Below are positions 7,932-17,215 of a DNA stretch of 64,000 nucleotides, one piece after another. The position numbers and the translations under genes were made by a program. Every line of letters starts with the position of its first letter. Positions within the stretch are counted from its first letter, which is position 1. The DNA is from Pelosinus propionicus DSM 13327 (GTDB lineage: Bacteria; Bacillota; Negativicutes; DSM-13327), in the NCBI RefSeq assembly GCF_900114615.1, contig NZ_FOTS01000005.1, positions 99,468 through 163,467 of the forward strand. The letters run 5' to 3'. The notes beneath the pieces are model-generated. The model was not told where the DNA came from and ran no database searches. It saw only the letters and a list, made by a program, of their open reading frames with translations.

Positions 7932-9365
7932 ATGCGCTTACGGATTATTTTCAAAATTTTACTTGTCACGGCAGGGCTAGCTTTAGCCTTGTATTGTCTT
8001 AGTTCTCTTTACTTTTATTATCAGGAAAAGCCTGAGGAAGATCTACAGCTTCCATCCTTCCCTCTTGTACCAAAAGAGACTCGCTTATTAGTGATTGCTC
8101 CTCATTGTGATGATGAAGTACTTGGCTGCGGAGGGATGATTCATGATGTACTACAAGCAGGCGGACAAGTCTTGGTTGTTGTTATGACCAATGGTGATGG
8201 TTTTACAATTGCTACAGAAGAAGAGTTTCATCGATTGTTTCTCACTCGCGAAGATTATGTGAATTCAGGGTATACGCGCCAAAAAGAAACAATACAAGCT
8301 CTACAGCTGCTAGGGGTATCAGAAAAACAGATATTTTTGCTTGGTTATCCCGATCGGGGCCTTGAACATCTATGGATGGATAATTGGAATAAAGATCAGC
8401 CATATCAATCTCGCTATACCGGGAGTGATCATTCACCATATAGTAATAGCTATCAAAAAAATGCTCCTTATGCTGGGCAAGCTGTATTAGAGAATCTAGA
8501 ACAAATCATGCTGAATTTTAAGCCAAATGTTATAGTAGTACCACATCCAGCAGATGAGCATCCGGATCATGCTGCTGCCTGGGCTTTTGCTGCGACTTGT
8601 TTTGCGAAGATAAGCAACAGCGGGAGGGCATCAGGTATGCATTTGTACACGTATTTAATCCATCGTGGTGACTTTCCCATACCACATGGATATCAAAACG
8701 ATGCGCTGCTATTACCGCCCAGACCTTTATATCAGGTGCAACATAGCAACTGGATGACGTATCCAATTGATTTGGAGACTGAAGTCTTAAAAGAGGAAGC
8801 AATTAAGGAATATGCAAGCCAGACGAAAGTTCCCATAATGTCAAGTTTATTGCATAGTTTCATACGTAAGAATGAATTGTTTGCTGACCCTTATATTCCT
8901 TATGTTATACAAAAACCATCAGAGTCAGATCTATCAAGTCTTAGCGCTTGGTCAAGCCAAGAATCTATTTTAGTGAATACGCGAAGTACAAGCCTAATCG
9001 GTGCCTTAGAACATAAAGGTAAGATATCCACGATTGATAGTTATTTGCAAGATAAGACCATCTGGCTGCATCTTCATATTCCTGGATTTGTGGGCAAACA
9101 AAATCAATATCAGGTGTCTATTGTGGCCTTTGGTCTGCGAGGCAACAAAACAATTCGTGAGAAGGACGTGCTCCATTTTAGCGAGAGTGATACCAACTTA
9201 CCATCGGATGCGATTATTCGGTACCAAGATGATGTAATTATTAAGATCCCTTTAACCCAGGTAAAGGTACCTTATTTTTTCTTTATTCAGGTTGTGACAA
9301 AAGACAAGCATAAATTTATGATTGATCATACGGTTTGGCAGCCTGTCTTTCTTAATAGGTTTTAA
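7932..9365 (+). CDS. PIG-L/LmbE-family deacetylase, membrane-anchored
   Basis: PIG-L proteins are zinc enzymes that remove N-acetyl groups from glucosamine-type substrates. The zinc motif PHCDDE is at residues 57-62 and the second motif HPADEHPDHAAAW is near 205. Residues 5-28 form a membrane anchor, so the catalytic domain is probably outside. The 477-residue protein is about twice the size of a minimal PIG-L domain: residues after about 320 form an extra domain of unknown role with beta-type sequence. ATG 7932 follows GAAAGGA. It is divergent from the amidase. The substrate is not visible from sequence; an envelope glycan is likely. Confidence 0.82.
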   Translation: MRLRIIFKILLVTAGLALALYCLSSLYFYYQEKPEEDLQLPSFPLVPKETRLLVIAPHCDDEVLGCGGMIHDVLQAGGQVLVVVMTNGDGFTIATEEEFHRLFLTREDYVNSGYTRQKETIQALQLLGVSEKQIFLLGYPDRGLEHLWMDNWNKDQPYQSRYTGSDHSPYSNSYQKNAPYAGQAVLENLEQIMLNFKPNVIVVPHPADEHPDHAAAWAFAATCFAKISNSGRASGMHLYTYLIHRGDFPIPHGYQNDALLLPPRPLYQVQHSNWMTYPIDLETEVLKEEAIKEYASQTKVPIMSSLLHSFIRKNELFADPYIPYVIQKPSESDLSSLSAWSSQESILVNTRSTSLIGALEHKGKISTIDSYLQDKTIWLHLHIPGFVGKQNQYQVSIVAFGLRGNKTIREKDVLHFSESDTNLPSDAIIRYQDDVIIKIPLTQVKVPYFFFIQVVTKDKHKFMIDHTVWQPVFLNRF

Positions 9366-9400
9366 TTCTAGTGTTATGAGTATAGATCAACTAATTATCT

Positions 9401-9450
9401 GGGTATAAGGACAGGTTCATTGTCCCCAAAATCAAAAGGTGATATACTAT
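9401..9450 (+). repeat. Solo left end of a REP-associated transposon, with an outward promoter
   Basis: These 50 bases match 10899-10948 at most positions: the imperfect hairpin GGACAGGTTCATTGTCC, then AAAGGTG and TATACT. In the second copy they precede a transposase remnant. This first copy has no transposase behind it; the D-serine ammonia-lyase gene follows instead. TTGTCC at 9420-9425 and TATACT at 9443-9448 are 17 bases apart and look like a promoter aimed at that gene. Confidence 0.75.
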
Positions 9451-9534
9451 CGATATGGTAAAAATAGAAAATATTAACAGCGTTTTATAAATCTTTTTAA
9501 GGAAGTACAAGGAAATGTCTTGGGAGGATAGAAA

Positions 9535-10890
9535 GTGAAAAAACATATTATGGGAAAAAATCTTGATGAATGGAAGAACAGACATCCATTATTGGAAGAG
9601 ATTATCAAGACTCAGGAAGTGTTTTGGACAAATCCTCAGTATGTAAGTTCTAGTGACAGAATTATAACCCCGAATTTAAGGAAAATGGATATCCAAGATG
9701 CAGAAAAAAGACTTCTTAGATTTGCTCCATATATTGCAAAAGTATTTCCACAAACATGGGAAACAAAAGGGATCATTGAATCTCCTCTTGTGAAGATTGA
9801 TAAAATGAAAAAAGAGCTTGCGGTGTTATATGATCAAGAGATTATTGGCTCTTTATATCTTAAGTGCGACAGTCATCTGCCTATTTCGGGGTCGGTCAAG
9901 GCACGAGGTGGTATTTATGAAGTATTGAAAATTGCTGAGGATATAGCAATTGAAAAAAAGATAATAGTTGAAAGCGATGACTATACGATTCTTGCTAGTG
10001 AAAAATGCAAAAAGCTGTTTTCTAGATATTCAATTGTTGTAGGATCTACAGGAAATTTAGGTCTTAGCATTGGTATTATGGGTGCCGTATTAGGTTTTAA
10101 AGTGATAGTTCACATGTCATCGGATGCGAAACAGTGGAAAAAAGATTTGCTTAGAAAAAAAGGTGTTACTGTAGTGGAATATGATTCGGATTATGGTAAA
10201 GCCGTTGAAGCTGGCAGAATTCAAGCACAAAGGGAAGAAAATAGTTACTTTATTGATGATGAAAATTCTCAGAATCTATTTTTAGGTTATGCTGTTGCAG
10301 GTAAAAGGCTTAAACAGCAGCTGGAGCAGCTGCAGATTCTTGTTGACCAAGATCATCCATTGTTCGTCTATCTTCCTTGTGGCGTTGGTGGTGCACCTGG
10401 CGGTATTACCTTTGGTTTAAAGACCGCTTTTCATGAGCATGTTCATTGCTTCTTTGCAGAACCTACTCACTCTCCCGCCATGCTGCTGGGGCTTATGACA
10501 GGGCTGCATGATAAAGTATCGGCTCAAGAATTTGGAATTGACAATAGGACGGATGCAGATGGTCTTGCAGTTGGCAGACCTTCAGGATTTGTAGGCAAGA
10601 CACTTGAGAAAGATATTAGCGGTATTTTTACTATACAAGATCAAGAATTGTATCGGCTGCTCAGCAGGCTGGCGGATTCCGAAGGAATTTATCTTGAACC
10701 ATCTGCACTAGCAGGTTTTGCTGGCCCCCTTAGATTATTTTCAGAATCAAGGGGCAAACAATATTTAGAATATGGTGATCTTATGTCTAAAATGAAAAAT
10801 GCCACTCATATTGTTTGGGCTACTGGTGGGAGTATGGTTCCTGAAGAAATGATGAGTCATTTTTATAATAAAGGAAAAGCTAAGGAATAA
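9535..10890 (+). CDS. dsdA: D-serine ammonia-lyase
   Basis: This PLP enzyme converts D-serine to pyruvate and ammonia. The fold-type II signatures are present: [11 protein letters not shown] with the PLP lysine at Lys122, the phosphate-binding GSTGNLG loop near 174, and [10 protein letters not shown] near 285. At 451 residues it is full length and collinear with DsdA. The GTG start at 9535 follows GGGAGG. It stands alone between two copies of the same transposon end, suggesting acquisition or rearrangement with that element. The upstream relic may supply its promoter. No D-serine transporter or DsdC regulator is nearby. Confidence 0.95.
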   Translation: MKKHIMGKNLDEWKNRHPLLEEIIKTQEVFWTNPQYVSSSDRIITPNLRKMDIQDAEKRLLRFAPYIAKVFPQTWETKGIIESPLVKIDKMKKELAVLYDQEIIGSLYLKCDSHLPISGSVKARGGIYEVLKIAEDIAIEKKIIVESDDYTILASEKCKKLFSRYSIVVGSTGNLGLSIGIMGAVLGFKVIVHMSSDAKQWKKDLLRKKGVTVVEYDSDYGKAVEAGRIQAQREENSYFIDDENSQNLFLGYAVAGKRLKQQLEQLQILVDQDHPLFVYLPCGVGGAPGGITFGLKTAFHEHVHCFFAEPTHSPAMLLGLMTGLHDKVSAQEFGIDNRTDADGLAVGRPSGFVGKTLEKDISGIFTIQDQELYRLLSRLADSEGIYLEPSALAGFAGPLRLFSESRGKQYLEYGDLMSKMKNATHIVWATGGSMVPEEMMSHFYNKGKAKE

Positions 10891-10898
10891 TCTTATTT

Positions 10899-11281
10899 GG
10901 GATATAGGCACAGGTTGTTTGTCCCAGAAAAACAAAGGTGCTATACTGTAGTTGAGGTGATACCATGCCAAGACAGGCTCGTGAGAGAATCAGAAGTGGA
11001 ATCTATTGAAACGTTAGAGTATTACAAAATGATTAGTAATTACATGCTGTATGGGTATTGTTTGATGGATAATCATATTCATTTACTGATAAGAGAGAAC
11101 GAGGAATCGATATCTCAAGTAGTAAAGAGAATCAGCAGCAGCTATCATGAGTATACTGGTACTCCTACTATCGTTAATATCGACTCTGCATTAGATATGC
11201 TTTCAGAGAATAGGAGGAAAGCTGCAGAATATCAAAAAGTGTGATAGGACGTAATGGGACAAGGAACCTGTCCCATTGTCC
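10899..11281 (+). mobile_element. Decayed REP-associated (IS200-like) transposon
   Basis: The left end at 10899-10948 repeats the relic at 9401-9450. The right end at 11256-11274, GGGACAAGGAACCTGTCCC, is the inverted form of the left hairpin and is itself self-complementary. Between them lies a broken Y1 transposase. The element is about 380 bases, much shorter than an intact copy of about 700-1000 bases, so large internal parts are lost. Confidence 0.75.
10965..11244 (+). pseudogene. REP-associated tyrosine transposase remnant (Y1_Tnp)
   Basis: The reading begins MPRQARERIRSGIY, the typical start of these transposases, and then hits a stop. Another frame continues with the catalytic-core signature YCLMDNHIHLL, which holds the HxH metal pair, and then RISSSYHEYTG. 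The stretch normally found between SGIY and the ETLEYYK helix, including the MLRGIN region, is missing. The part after SSYHEY is also shortened before a region resembling the family's C-terminal linker. Two internal deletions and a frame change make it inactive. Confidence 0.75.
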
Positions 11282-11314
11282 TTGGGAAAATTAGAATGAA
11301 CGGAGATGATGTAG

Positions 11315-13009
11315 GTGGCTGTCCGGATAGCGGATTTGTTAAAATTACCAACCTTCAAGCTATCCCATACCTTAGCCGGTGTGCGGGGACTTATCCGGGA
11401 AGTAGAATATATTGATGTACTGGAACATCCTGATATTGATGTACTTATTAAACCACGAGTTTTATATCTTACCAGTGGATTTGCATTTCATGAGAATGAG
11501 AAGCTGCAGGAGACTTTGATTGCTCATATGGAAGATATCGGAGCTGCAGGGCTTGTTGTTGAGCCTGGCCGCTATCTGACTCTGCTATCATCCCGAATGA
11601 TTGAAGAGGCCAATCGTCTGCAATTTCCCATTGTAGAATTGCCTCAAGGGGCTGTATTTGCCAATATTATTAGGGAAGGTTTAGAGCAGATTTTCTTACA
11701 GCAAAGTGCAATCTTAAAGCGTTCTCAGGAAATTCAGAAACAGCTTACTAAAGTGGCATTTTCTGGTGCCAATCTGCATCAGATTTCACAAACCATTGCA
11801 AATTTGATGGGTAATACAATCATTGTAGCAGATCAGAATTTCTCGCTGCTTTCTTTTGCTTTTTGGGAAAAGGAGCATAAGAATCATAAACGTAAAGTGT
11901 ATGCGGGAAGAACGTTGGATCAGTATTTGTATAATCTGGAACGAACAGGGTTTATTGATAAAATACGCAAGACGAAAAAAGCGGACAGGGTGGAAGTCTT
12001 ATTTAGTAAACAAGGCGAGCAAGCTTGGGTGGTGGTACCGGTTTTAGTCAACGATGAAATCCTTGGATATATTGCTGTATTGGAGGATTACCAGCGAATG
12101 CGGGAAGAAGACTGGGGCGCATTGGTACAGGCTGCTACTGTAACAGGAATGGCGATTTATAAACAAGTAGTGGAGGAAGAGGTTGCCCGTCGTCAGCGCA
12201 ATGATTTTTTATTTCATGTACTGGAAGGACATCTGCCCTTAGGTCAGGAAACAATCGAACAGGCCAAGTTATTACAGATTTCTTTATACGCGACGTGGAG
12301 CATAATCCAAATTCAATTAGTAAATTTTGAGGAATACAGGCGGAGGCATTTTACCGACAATATGCCAGAAGAGGCAGCTAGTAAACAGCGGGATCTGGCA
12401 ATACTCATTGATCAATTAACAGCTAAGCAGAAAGATTTATTAGTAGCTTGCAAGCAGGAGTGGATCACCATTTTTTGTCCAACGACAGTCAATAGTCAAA
12501 CTCGGGAGCAAGTGATGCAGCGGGTAGAGATAATCCGACAGGAACTGCAGCGATTTGCCCCAGAGCTTGAAGTTGCAGTGGGAGTAAGCCGACCTTGCGA
12601 AGACTACAAACAATTGCCCGTAGCTTATCGTGATGCCAAGGAGACTCTGGAGGTCGGACGAATTTTAGATCCGCTTGCAAAGGTATATTATTTTGGGGAT
12701 TTAGGGGTATATCAAATTCTTACTAAACTAAAGGATATGACGGAGTTGAAGGATTACTATGAGGCGATCTTAGGTAGGTTTGATCAGTTGGATACTTTGA
12801 CACATAATGAATTTATAAAAACGTTAGAGGCATATTTCACTGTCAATGGAAATATTTTTAAAGCTGCTCAAATTTTGTATCTTCATCGCAATAGTATGAC
12901 ATATCGATTAAAGAGGATTCAAGATATACTGGGAGTAGATTTAGACGATTCGGAAGTACGTTTTAATTTACAATTGGCACTCAAGATAAGGAAAATTTCT
13001 CAACGTTAA
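11315..13009 (+). CDS. PucR-family transcriptional regulator
   Basis: PucR-type activators sense a metabolite through an N-terminal PucR domain (here about 5-125, starting IADLLKLPTFKL) and bind DNA through a C-terminal helix-turn-helix (about 500-560, with NGNIFKAAQILYLHRNSMTYRLKRI). The middle section (about 150-290) is GAF-like. At 564 residues it is of normal size. GTG 11315 follows CGGAG. It lies directly upstream of the peptide transporter operon in the same orientation, separated by 184 bases, and is its likely regulator. The ligand is not visible; peptides or amino acids are the obvious guess from context. Confidence 0.9.
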   Translation: MAVRIADLLKLPTFKLSHTLAGVRGLIREVEYIDVLEHPDIDVLIKPRVLYLTSGFAFHENEKLQETLIAHMEDIGAAGLVVEPGRYLTLLSSRMIEEANRLQFPIVELPQGAVFANIIREGLEQIFLQQSAILKRSQEIQKQLTKVAFSGANLHQISQTIANLMGNTIIVADQNFSLLSFAFWEKEHKNHKRKVYAGRTLDQYLYNLERTGFIDKIRKTKKADRVEVLFSKQGEQAWVVVPVLVNDEILGYIAVLEDYQRMREEDWGALVQAATVTGMAIYKQVVEEEVARRQRNDFLFHVLEGHLPLGQETIEQAKLLQISLYATWSIIQIQLVNFEEYRRRHFTDNMPEEAASKQRDLAILIDQLTAKQKDLLVACKQEWITIFCPTTVNSQTREQVMQRVEIIRQELQRFAPELEVAVGVSRPCEDYKQLPVAYRDAKETLEVGRILDPLAKVYYFGDLGVYQILTKLKDMTELKDYYEAILGRFDQLDTLTHNEFIKTLEAYFTVNGNIFKAAQILYLHRNSMTYRLKRIQDILGVDLDDSEVRFNLQLALKIRKISQR

Positions 13010-13074
13010 AATATTGCATTAATATAAAACCAAAGTATGTTTAATGAGCACGCTAAAGATATGGTACGTTGTAA

Positions 13075-13091
13075 CTTTGTAACAAGTGTAT
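13075..13091. promoter_or_regulatory. Possible operator upstream of the OPT transporter
   Basis: TTGTAACTTTGTAACAA is an imperfect palindrome (TTGT-AC on one side and GT-ACAA on the other) in the 184-base gap between the PucR gene and the transporter. A role as regulator binding site is an inference. Confidence 0.3.
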
Positions 13092-13193
13092 TCTATTTTT
13101 CTTTGTGCCATAGTGACAATGACATATATTCCCTGTAAGAAGTATGATTATTCTGCCAGTATTGTAATACTAATTTAAGGGGGGGAATAGTCG

Positions 13194-15113
13194 ATGAGTA
13201 GTGAAGAACGAAGGTTAGATTACCTGAATGTGTCAGGGAAGGAGTATGTTCCTTACGTATCAGCAGACAAAGTCATTCCGGAGTTTACAGCAACAGCAAT
13301 CATTATCGGTTTTATTTTGGCAATTGTGTTCGGTATGGCGAATGCGTATCTGGGGTTAAAGGCTGGGATGACCGTAAGTGCTACGATACCCGCGGCGGTT
13401 ATTTCTATGGGTATTTTAAAGGGAATTTTAAAAAGGGGAACCATTTTAGAAAATACTGTGGCGCAGTCCATTGCTTCTTCAGGTGAAGCGGTTGCTGCAG
13501 GTATGATCTTTACAGTGCCGGCTCTGTTCCTGTGGGGATACGCACCTGATATGATGACCATGACATTGATGGCATTACTTGGTGGTTCACTGGGCGTGTT
13601 ACTTATGATTCCATTACGTCGTTATTTGATTGTAGATGAACATCACAATCTTCCATATCCAGAAGGTACGGCCTGCGCAGAAGTGCTAGTCGTAGGAGAT
13701 CAGGGCGGTACTGGTGCGAAAACAGTATTTGCCGGGATCGGTATAGGTGCAGGGTATAAGTTCTTAATGGGAGCTCTAGGAATCTGGAACGAAAATCCAG
13801 AGTGGCCGATTCCTGGTCTGAAAGGAGCGGCTATCGGATTTGATGTTTTGCCAGCTTTGCTGGGCGTAGGATTTATTATCGGACCGCGGGCGGCTTTTAC
13901 TATGTTTGCCGGCAGTTTTCTTAGCTGGATGGTCCTTATGCCGTTAATTGCTTATTTCGGCAGCGGCTTAACAGCGCCAGTATTCCCAGCGACCACACCT
14001 ATTTCTCAAATGGATCACTGGGATCTTTGGAGTAAGTACATTCGCTATATTGGTGCAGGCGGTGTAGCTGTTGGCGGTATGTTTAGCTTAATTAAGTCTT
14101 TACCTACCATTGTTAGTTCTTTTAAGGCTTCTCTTGGAGGGCTGACAAAAGGCGGCGCTTCTGCTGATGATAATCTTAGAACCCAAAAAGATATGCCGAT
14201 GTCCATTATTTTAATTGGTGCAGTCGTTATCTTTCTTGCATGTGCCTTCTTGCCGCAGCTTCATATGGGCGTGATTGGCGGTATTATGGTGGTGTTATTC
14301 GGCTTCTTCTTCACCACGGTGTCTTCTCGTATCGTAGGTCTGATTGGTTCTTCCAGCAATCCGGTTTCTGGAATGACCATTGGTACTTTGATTATAGTAA
14401 GTGTACTGTTAAAAGCAATGGGTTTCACAGGTATTGAAGGTATGCTGGCAGCTCTTAGTATTGGCGCTCTGGTTTGTATTTCCATAGCAATGGCAGGAGA
14501 TACTTCTCAGGATTTAAAAACAGCCTTTTTAGTTGGTGCTACTCCTTACCGCCAGCAGTATGCTCTCTTAATTGGCGTTGTTGCTTCGGCTGCAGTTATT
14601 GGCTGGACGCTGACTATGTTAAATAGTGCTTATGGTTTTGGTACGAAAGAATTGGCAGCACCCCAAGCTACATTGATGTCACTGGTTGTCAAGGGTGTTA
14701 TTGATGGTTCTTTGCCTTGGGCGTTAGTCGGTATCGGTGCTTCTGTTGCAGTTGTTGCAGAATTGCTGGGTATTTCGGTATTGGCTTTTGCAGTCGGTAT
14801 GTATTTACCAATTCATTTGAATGCAGCGATTGCTACGGGTGGTCTGCTTAGCTTAATTATGTCTAAGGTAATAAAAAATGCAGATCAATTGAAAAGACGT
14901 ACAGAAGAAGGCATATTACTCGCTTCTGGCTTAATTGCTGGTGACTCGTTAATGGGCGTTGTTCTGGCACTTTTAGTTTACCAAGGGATTGATCTTTCTA
15001 TGGATATGAAGTGGGGCGGCATGCTTAATGAAGTATCTATGGGGATTTTCGTAATATTGGCAATTGCCTTCCTGCGTCATTGCCTGACTTATAAGTTGGA
15101 TAAGGAAAATTAG
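13194..15113 (+). CDS. OPT-family oligopeptide transporter
   Basis: OPT carriers import peptides (or metal-peptide complexes) with protons. The 639-residue protein has about 15 hydrophobic segments and the family's GMANAYLGLKAGMTVSATIP region near 45-65, followed by the NTVAQSIASSGEA motif near 88. It is of the bacterial OPT type. The ATG follows a long G-rich ribosome-binding site. It heads an operon with a PqqD-like gene, a small membrane protein and an M29 aminopeptidase, which points to peptide uptake followed by hydrolysis in the cytoplasm. Confidence 0.93.
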   Translation: MSSEERRLDYLNVSGKEYVPYVSADKVIPEFTATAIIIGFILAIVFGMANAYLGLKAGMTVSATIPAAVISMGILKGILKRGTILENTVAQSIASSGEAVAAGMIFTVPALFLWGYAPDMMTMTLMALLGGSLGVLLMIPLRRYLIVDEHHNLPYPEGTACAEVLVVGDQGGTGAKTVFAGIGIGAGYKFLMGALGIWNENPEWPIPGLKGAAIGFDVLPALLGVGFIIGPRAAFTMFAGSFLSWMVLMPLIAYFGSGLTAPVFPATTPISQMDHWDLWSKYIRYIGAGGVAVGGMFSLIKSLPTIVSSFKASLGGLTKGGASADDNLRTQKDMPMSIILIGAVVIFLACAFLPQLHMGVIGGIMVVLFGFFFTTVSSRIVGLIGSSSNPVSGMTIGTLIIVSVLLKAMGFTGIEGMLAALSIGALVCISIAMAGDTSQDLKTAFLVGATPYRQQYALLIGVVASAAVIGWTLTMLNSAYGFGTKELAAPQATLMSLVVKGVIDGSLPWALVGIGASVAVVAELLGISVLAFAVGMYLPIHLNAAIATGGLLSLIMSKVIKNADQLKRRTEEGILLASGLIAGDSLMGVVLALLVYQGIDLSMDMKWGGMLNEVSMGIFVILAIAFLRHCLTYKLDKEN

Positions 15114-15158
15114 AACATTGTATTCTGGGGAACGAAAAAATCTTGAAGGAAATTGTTT

Positions 15159-15490
15159 ATGAAACAGCGAAATAATTTATTGTTGAAACGCCCTATCGGC
15201 CGCCCCCATGTTGCGGTTGATGAGGCTAACGAATCACGTTTAGTTGTTCACCACAATCATTGGATTAGTAAACTTTGCACTCGCTTTTTTCGTACACCGG
15301 CACAAACCTTTTTAATCTTGATTCTTATGGCTCCTTTGTCTGGTTTCATTGCAATGGCGAGTATACTGTTGGTGATATTGCCAGATTAATGAGTGAAGAG
15401 TTTGGTGCGGAAGCAGAACCTGTCATGGAGCGGCTAATTGTTTTTTTGAGAATTCTGATCGGCAGAAAGCTAATTAGCCTTCAGGATTAG
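15159..15490 (+). pseudogene. PqqD-like protein, interrupted by one frameshift
   Basis: Two overlapping frames together make one PqqD-like protein of about 110 residues. The first frame, from ATG 15159 behind AAGGA, gives MKQRNNLLLKRPIGRP and ends sensibly at RTPAQTF. The second gives NLDSYGSFVWF, then the EYTVGDIARLMSEEFG helix, as in PqqD-like peptide chaperones. The switch falls in the T-run 15309-15313: one extra T would restore the frame exactly. PqqD domains bind RiPP precursors, but in this peptide-transport operon the role is unclear. It could be a real disruption, a sequencing error in a homopolymer, or slippage. Confidence 0.7.
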
Positions 15491-15508
15491 ACAAGGAGGG
15501 GGATTGTA

Positions 15509-15874
15509 TTGCCTATTGAAGGTTTTATAATGGGGACGTTAGGGTTTGCTGTTATGGGAGCTATCCTGTATATTTGGGGGTATCGAAAGTCCCGCAGCAC
15601 TCCGCGCCGTTTGCATGCGCAGATGGGGCAGGCAATCGAAGCCAGAATTCAGACCCTCCTTGCTAGCCAAAGTCATGGTGCAACGCTGAAAGAAATTGCT
15701 AAATCAATTAGTGATCTTAGTGTGGGGGGGCAATTGCAAGGCTATAAGCTGCAAGTGGAAGATGCCCGAGCCGCTACTGATGCGGTACTTCGACATATGA
15801 TTAGTCGTGGACTGGTTGTTAAGCATGACCAGGGAAAAACACCCAAGTATCTTTTGACAACAATGGAACGATAA
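15509..15874 (+). CDS. Small membrane-anchored protein, function unknown
   Basis: The 121-residue protein has one membrane helix at about 5-23, followed by a basic segment (YRKSRSTPRRLH) and a soluble domain of about 85 residues. That domain has a pattern like a winged helix: a helix with ATLKEIAKSIS, and a final RGLVVKHDQGKTPKYLLT that could form the wing. The TTG start at 15509 lies 8 bases after AGGAGGGG. It sits between the PqqD-like gene and the aminopeptidase and is probably cotranscribed with them. I do not recognise the family. Confidence 0.65.
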   Translation: MPIEGFIMGTLGFAVMGAILYIWGYRKSRSTPRRLHAQMGQAIEARIQTLLASQSHGATLKEIAKSISDLSVGGQLQGYKLQVEDARAATDAVLRHMISRGLVVKHDQGKTPKYLLTTMER

Positions 15875-15897
15875 CTTGACATGAGGATGATGAGATT

Positions 15898-16860
15898 ATG
15901 ACAAAGCATTTGGAGAAAAGCGCAGAAATTGCAATCCGCCAGTGTATGGCGGTTAAAAAGGGAGAAACCGTTCTTGTGGTCACTGACGAGCCAACTCGCA
16001 ATGTAGGGAGAGTATTATGGGAAAAGGCTGTGGAAGCTGGAGCGGAGGCTCTATATGTTGAAATGCTGCCACGTAAAAATGACGGTGTAGAGCCACCGCC
16101 CGCTATTGCTGCGGCAATGTTACATGCTGATGTCATTTTAGGTGCTACCTCCTGTTCCTTCTCCCATACGAAGGCTCGGAAAGACGCTAGTCAAAAGGGA
16201 GCGAGAATAGCTACTCTGCCTGGTATTACAGAAGATATTATGCAGCGTACCTTAAGTGCTGATTATGAGCATATTGCAGAGCTAAGTCAACGATTTGCCA
16301 AACTGCTTAGCGACGGCGAAGCAGTACATATTTCTACATTGGCTGGTACTGACTTGACTTTATCTATCTCGGGCAGGGAAGGTCACGCGGATACAGGCAT
16401 TAATCATGCAGCAGGGGATTTTAGCAATCTGCCAGCAGGTGAAGCTTATGTCGCTCCTGTAGAGGAAACGGCAGAAGGCATTATCATTATTGATGGCGCC
16501 ATGGCAGGCATTGGTGTTCTAGAATCACCCATTAAACTGACTGTAGAAAAAGGTTATGTTACGAAAGTAGAAGGCGGAAAAGAGACTGAAAAGTTGGAAG
16601 CTATGTTGAACGAGTATGGCAAATTGGCTTGTAATATTGCGGAATTGGGCATTGGTACCAACGATCAGGCGATTCTGTCTGGGCGAGTTTTAGAAGATGA
16701 AAAGGTGATGGGAACGGTTCATATTGCTTTGGGGAATAATTTCGGATTTGGCGGTACATGTCAGGTACCGATGCATTTGGATGGCATCCTGCTGAGTCCT
16801 ACCCTGACGATTGATGGTCAGGTAGTCATTAAGGATGGCAAGCATTTGATTACGGTATAA
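15898..16860 (+). CDS. M29-type (AmpS/aminopeptidase T-like) metallo-aminopeptidase
   Basis: The C-terminal half carries the M29 metal-site pattern: NIAELGIGTN near 245, then EDEKVMGTVHIALG with Glu and His near 267-275, and PMHLDGIL with His and Asp near 297. These residues bind the two metal ions. At 320 residues it is shorter than classical AmpS (about 410), missing part of the N-terminal region. It would release N-terminal amino acids from imported peptides, which fits its place as last gene in the OPT operon. The ATG follows GAGGATGATGAG. A strong terminator lies downstream. Confidence 0.85.
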   Translation: MTKHLEKSAEIAIRQCMAVKKGETVLVVTDEPTRNVGRVLWEKAVEAGAEALYVEMLPRKNDGVEPPPAIAAAMLHADVILGATSCSFSHTKARKDASQKGARIATLPGITEDIMQRTLSADYEHIAELSQRFAKLLSDGEAVHISTLAGTDLTLSISGREGHADTGINHAAGDFSNLPAGEAYVAPVEETAEGIIIIDGAMAGIGVLESPIKLTVEKGYVTKVEGGKETEKLEAMLNEYGKLACNIAELGIGTNDQAILSGRVLEDEKVMGTVHIALGNNFGFGGTCQVPMHLDGILLSPTLTIDGQVVIKDGKHLITV

Positions 16861-16916
16861 TTGCCGTTCGTTATGGTGAAAGTCAAAAAAAGAAAATGAT
16901 CTGGCGGTTGAACGGA

Positions 16917-16966
16917 ACCCCTTGTATTGGACATTGCAGAAGAAGTCCAATACAAGGGGTATTTTG
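16917..16966 (+). terminator. Intrinsic terminator of the peptide operon
   Basis: ACCCCTTGTATTGGAC at 16917-16932 pairs perfectly with GTCCAATACAAGGGGT at 16945-16960, then ATTTTG. The T-run is short but the 16-bp stem is strong. Confidence 0.8.
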
Positions 16967-17174
16967 TGTTTAGCATCAATTGCAATAATTTGTTGAGACG
17001 CTTCTCTTAGACTTTTTTTTGTTATAAAGTGTATTTAATATTTCATGTAAAGAGTGAATTTTTTGTTAATTTTAATGATCTATTTGTACTTTTAAAAGCC
17101 ATGCTGCTTTTTTTGTATGTTAGATCGTTTGATAGTAAAGGATCTACGAGGGGCTAAACAAAAAAGTCATTTCT

Positions 17175-17190
17175 TGGCATATAAATTGCA
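17175..17190 (+). promoter_or_regulatory. Sigma-54 (-24/-12) promoter
   Basis: TTGGCAT at 17174-17180 and TTGCA at 17186-17190 match the sigma-54 consensus. The GG and GC elements have exactly the required 12-base phase. Transcription would begin near 17201, just before the GAGGGGAG ribosome-binding site and ATG 17216. The rest of the 355-base gap 16861-17215 holds the upstream terminator and AT-rich sequence without other clear signals. Confidence 0.8.
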
Positions 17191-17215
17191 TTACTTATGG
17201 GTGAGGGGAGAAGCA

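Noticed and set aside
10897..11244. Intact 115-residue protein
   Set aside because: It joins transposon end sequence to a truncated transposase; the true start MPRQAR lies in another frame, so it is a pseudogene.
17117..17215. Upstream extension of the LevR-class regulator by 33 codons
   Set aside because: It would cover the sigma-54 promoter and lacks a ribosome-binding site; ATG 17216 is well supported.
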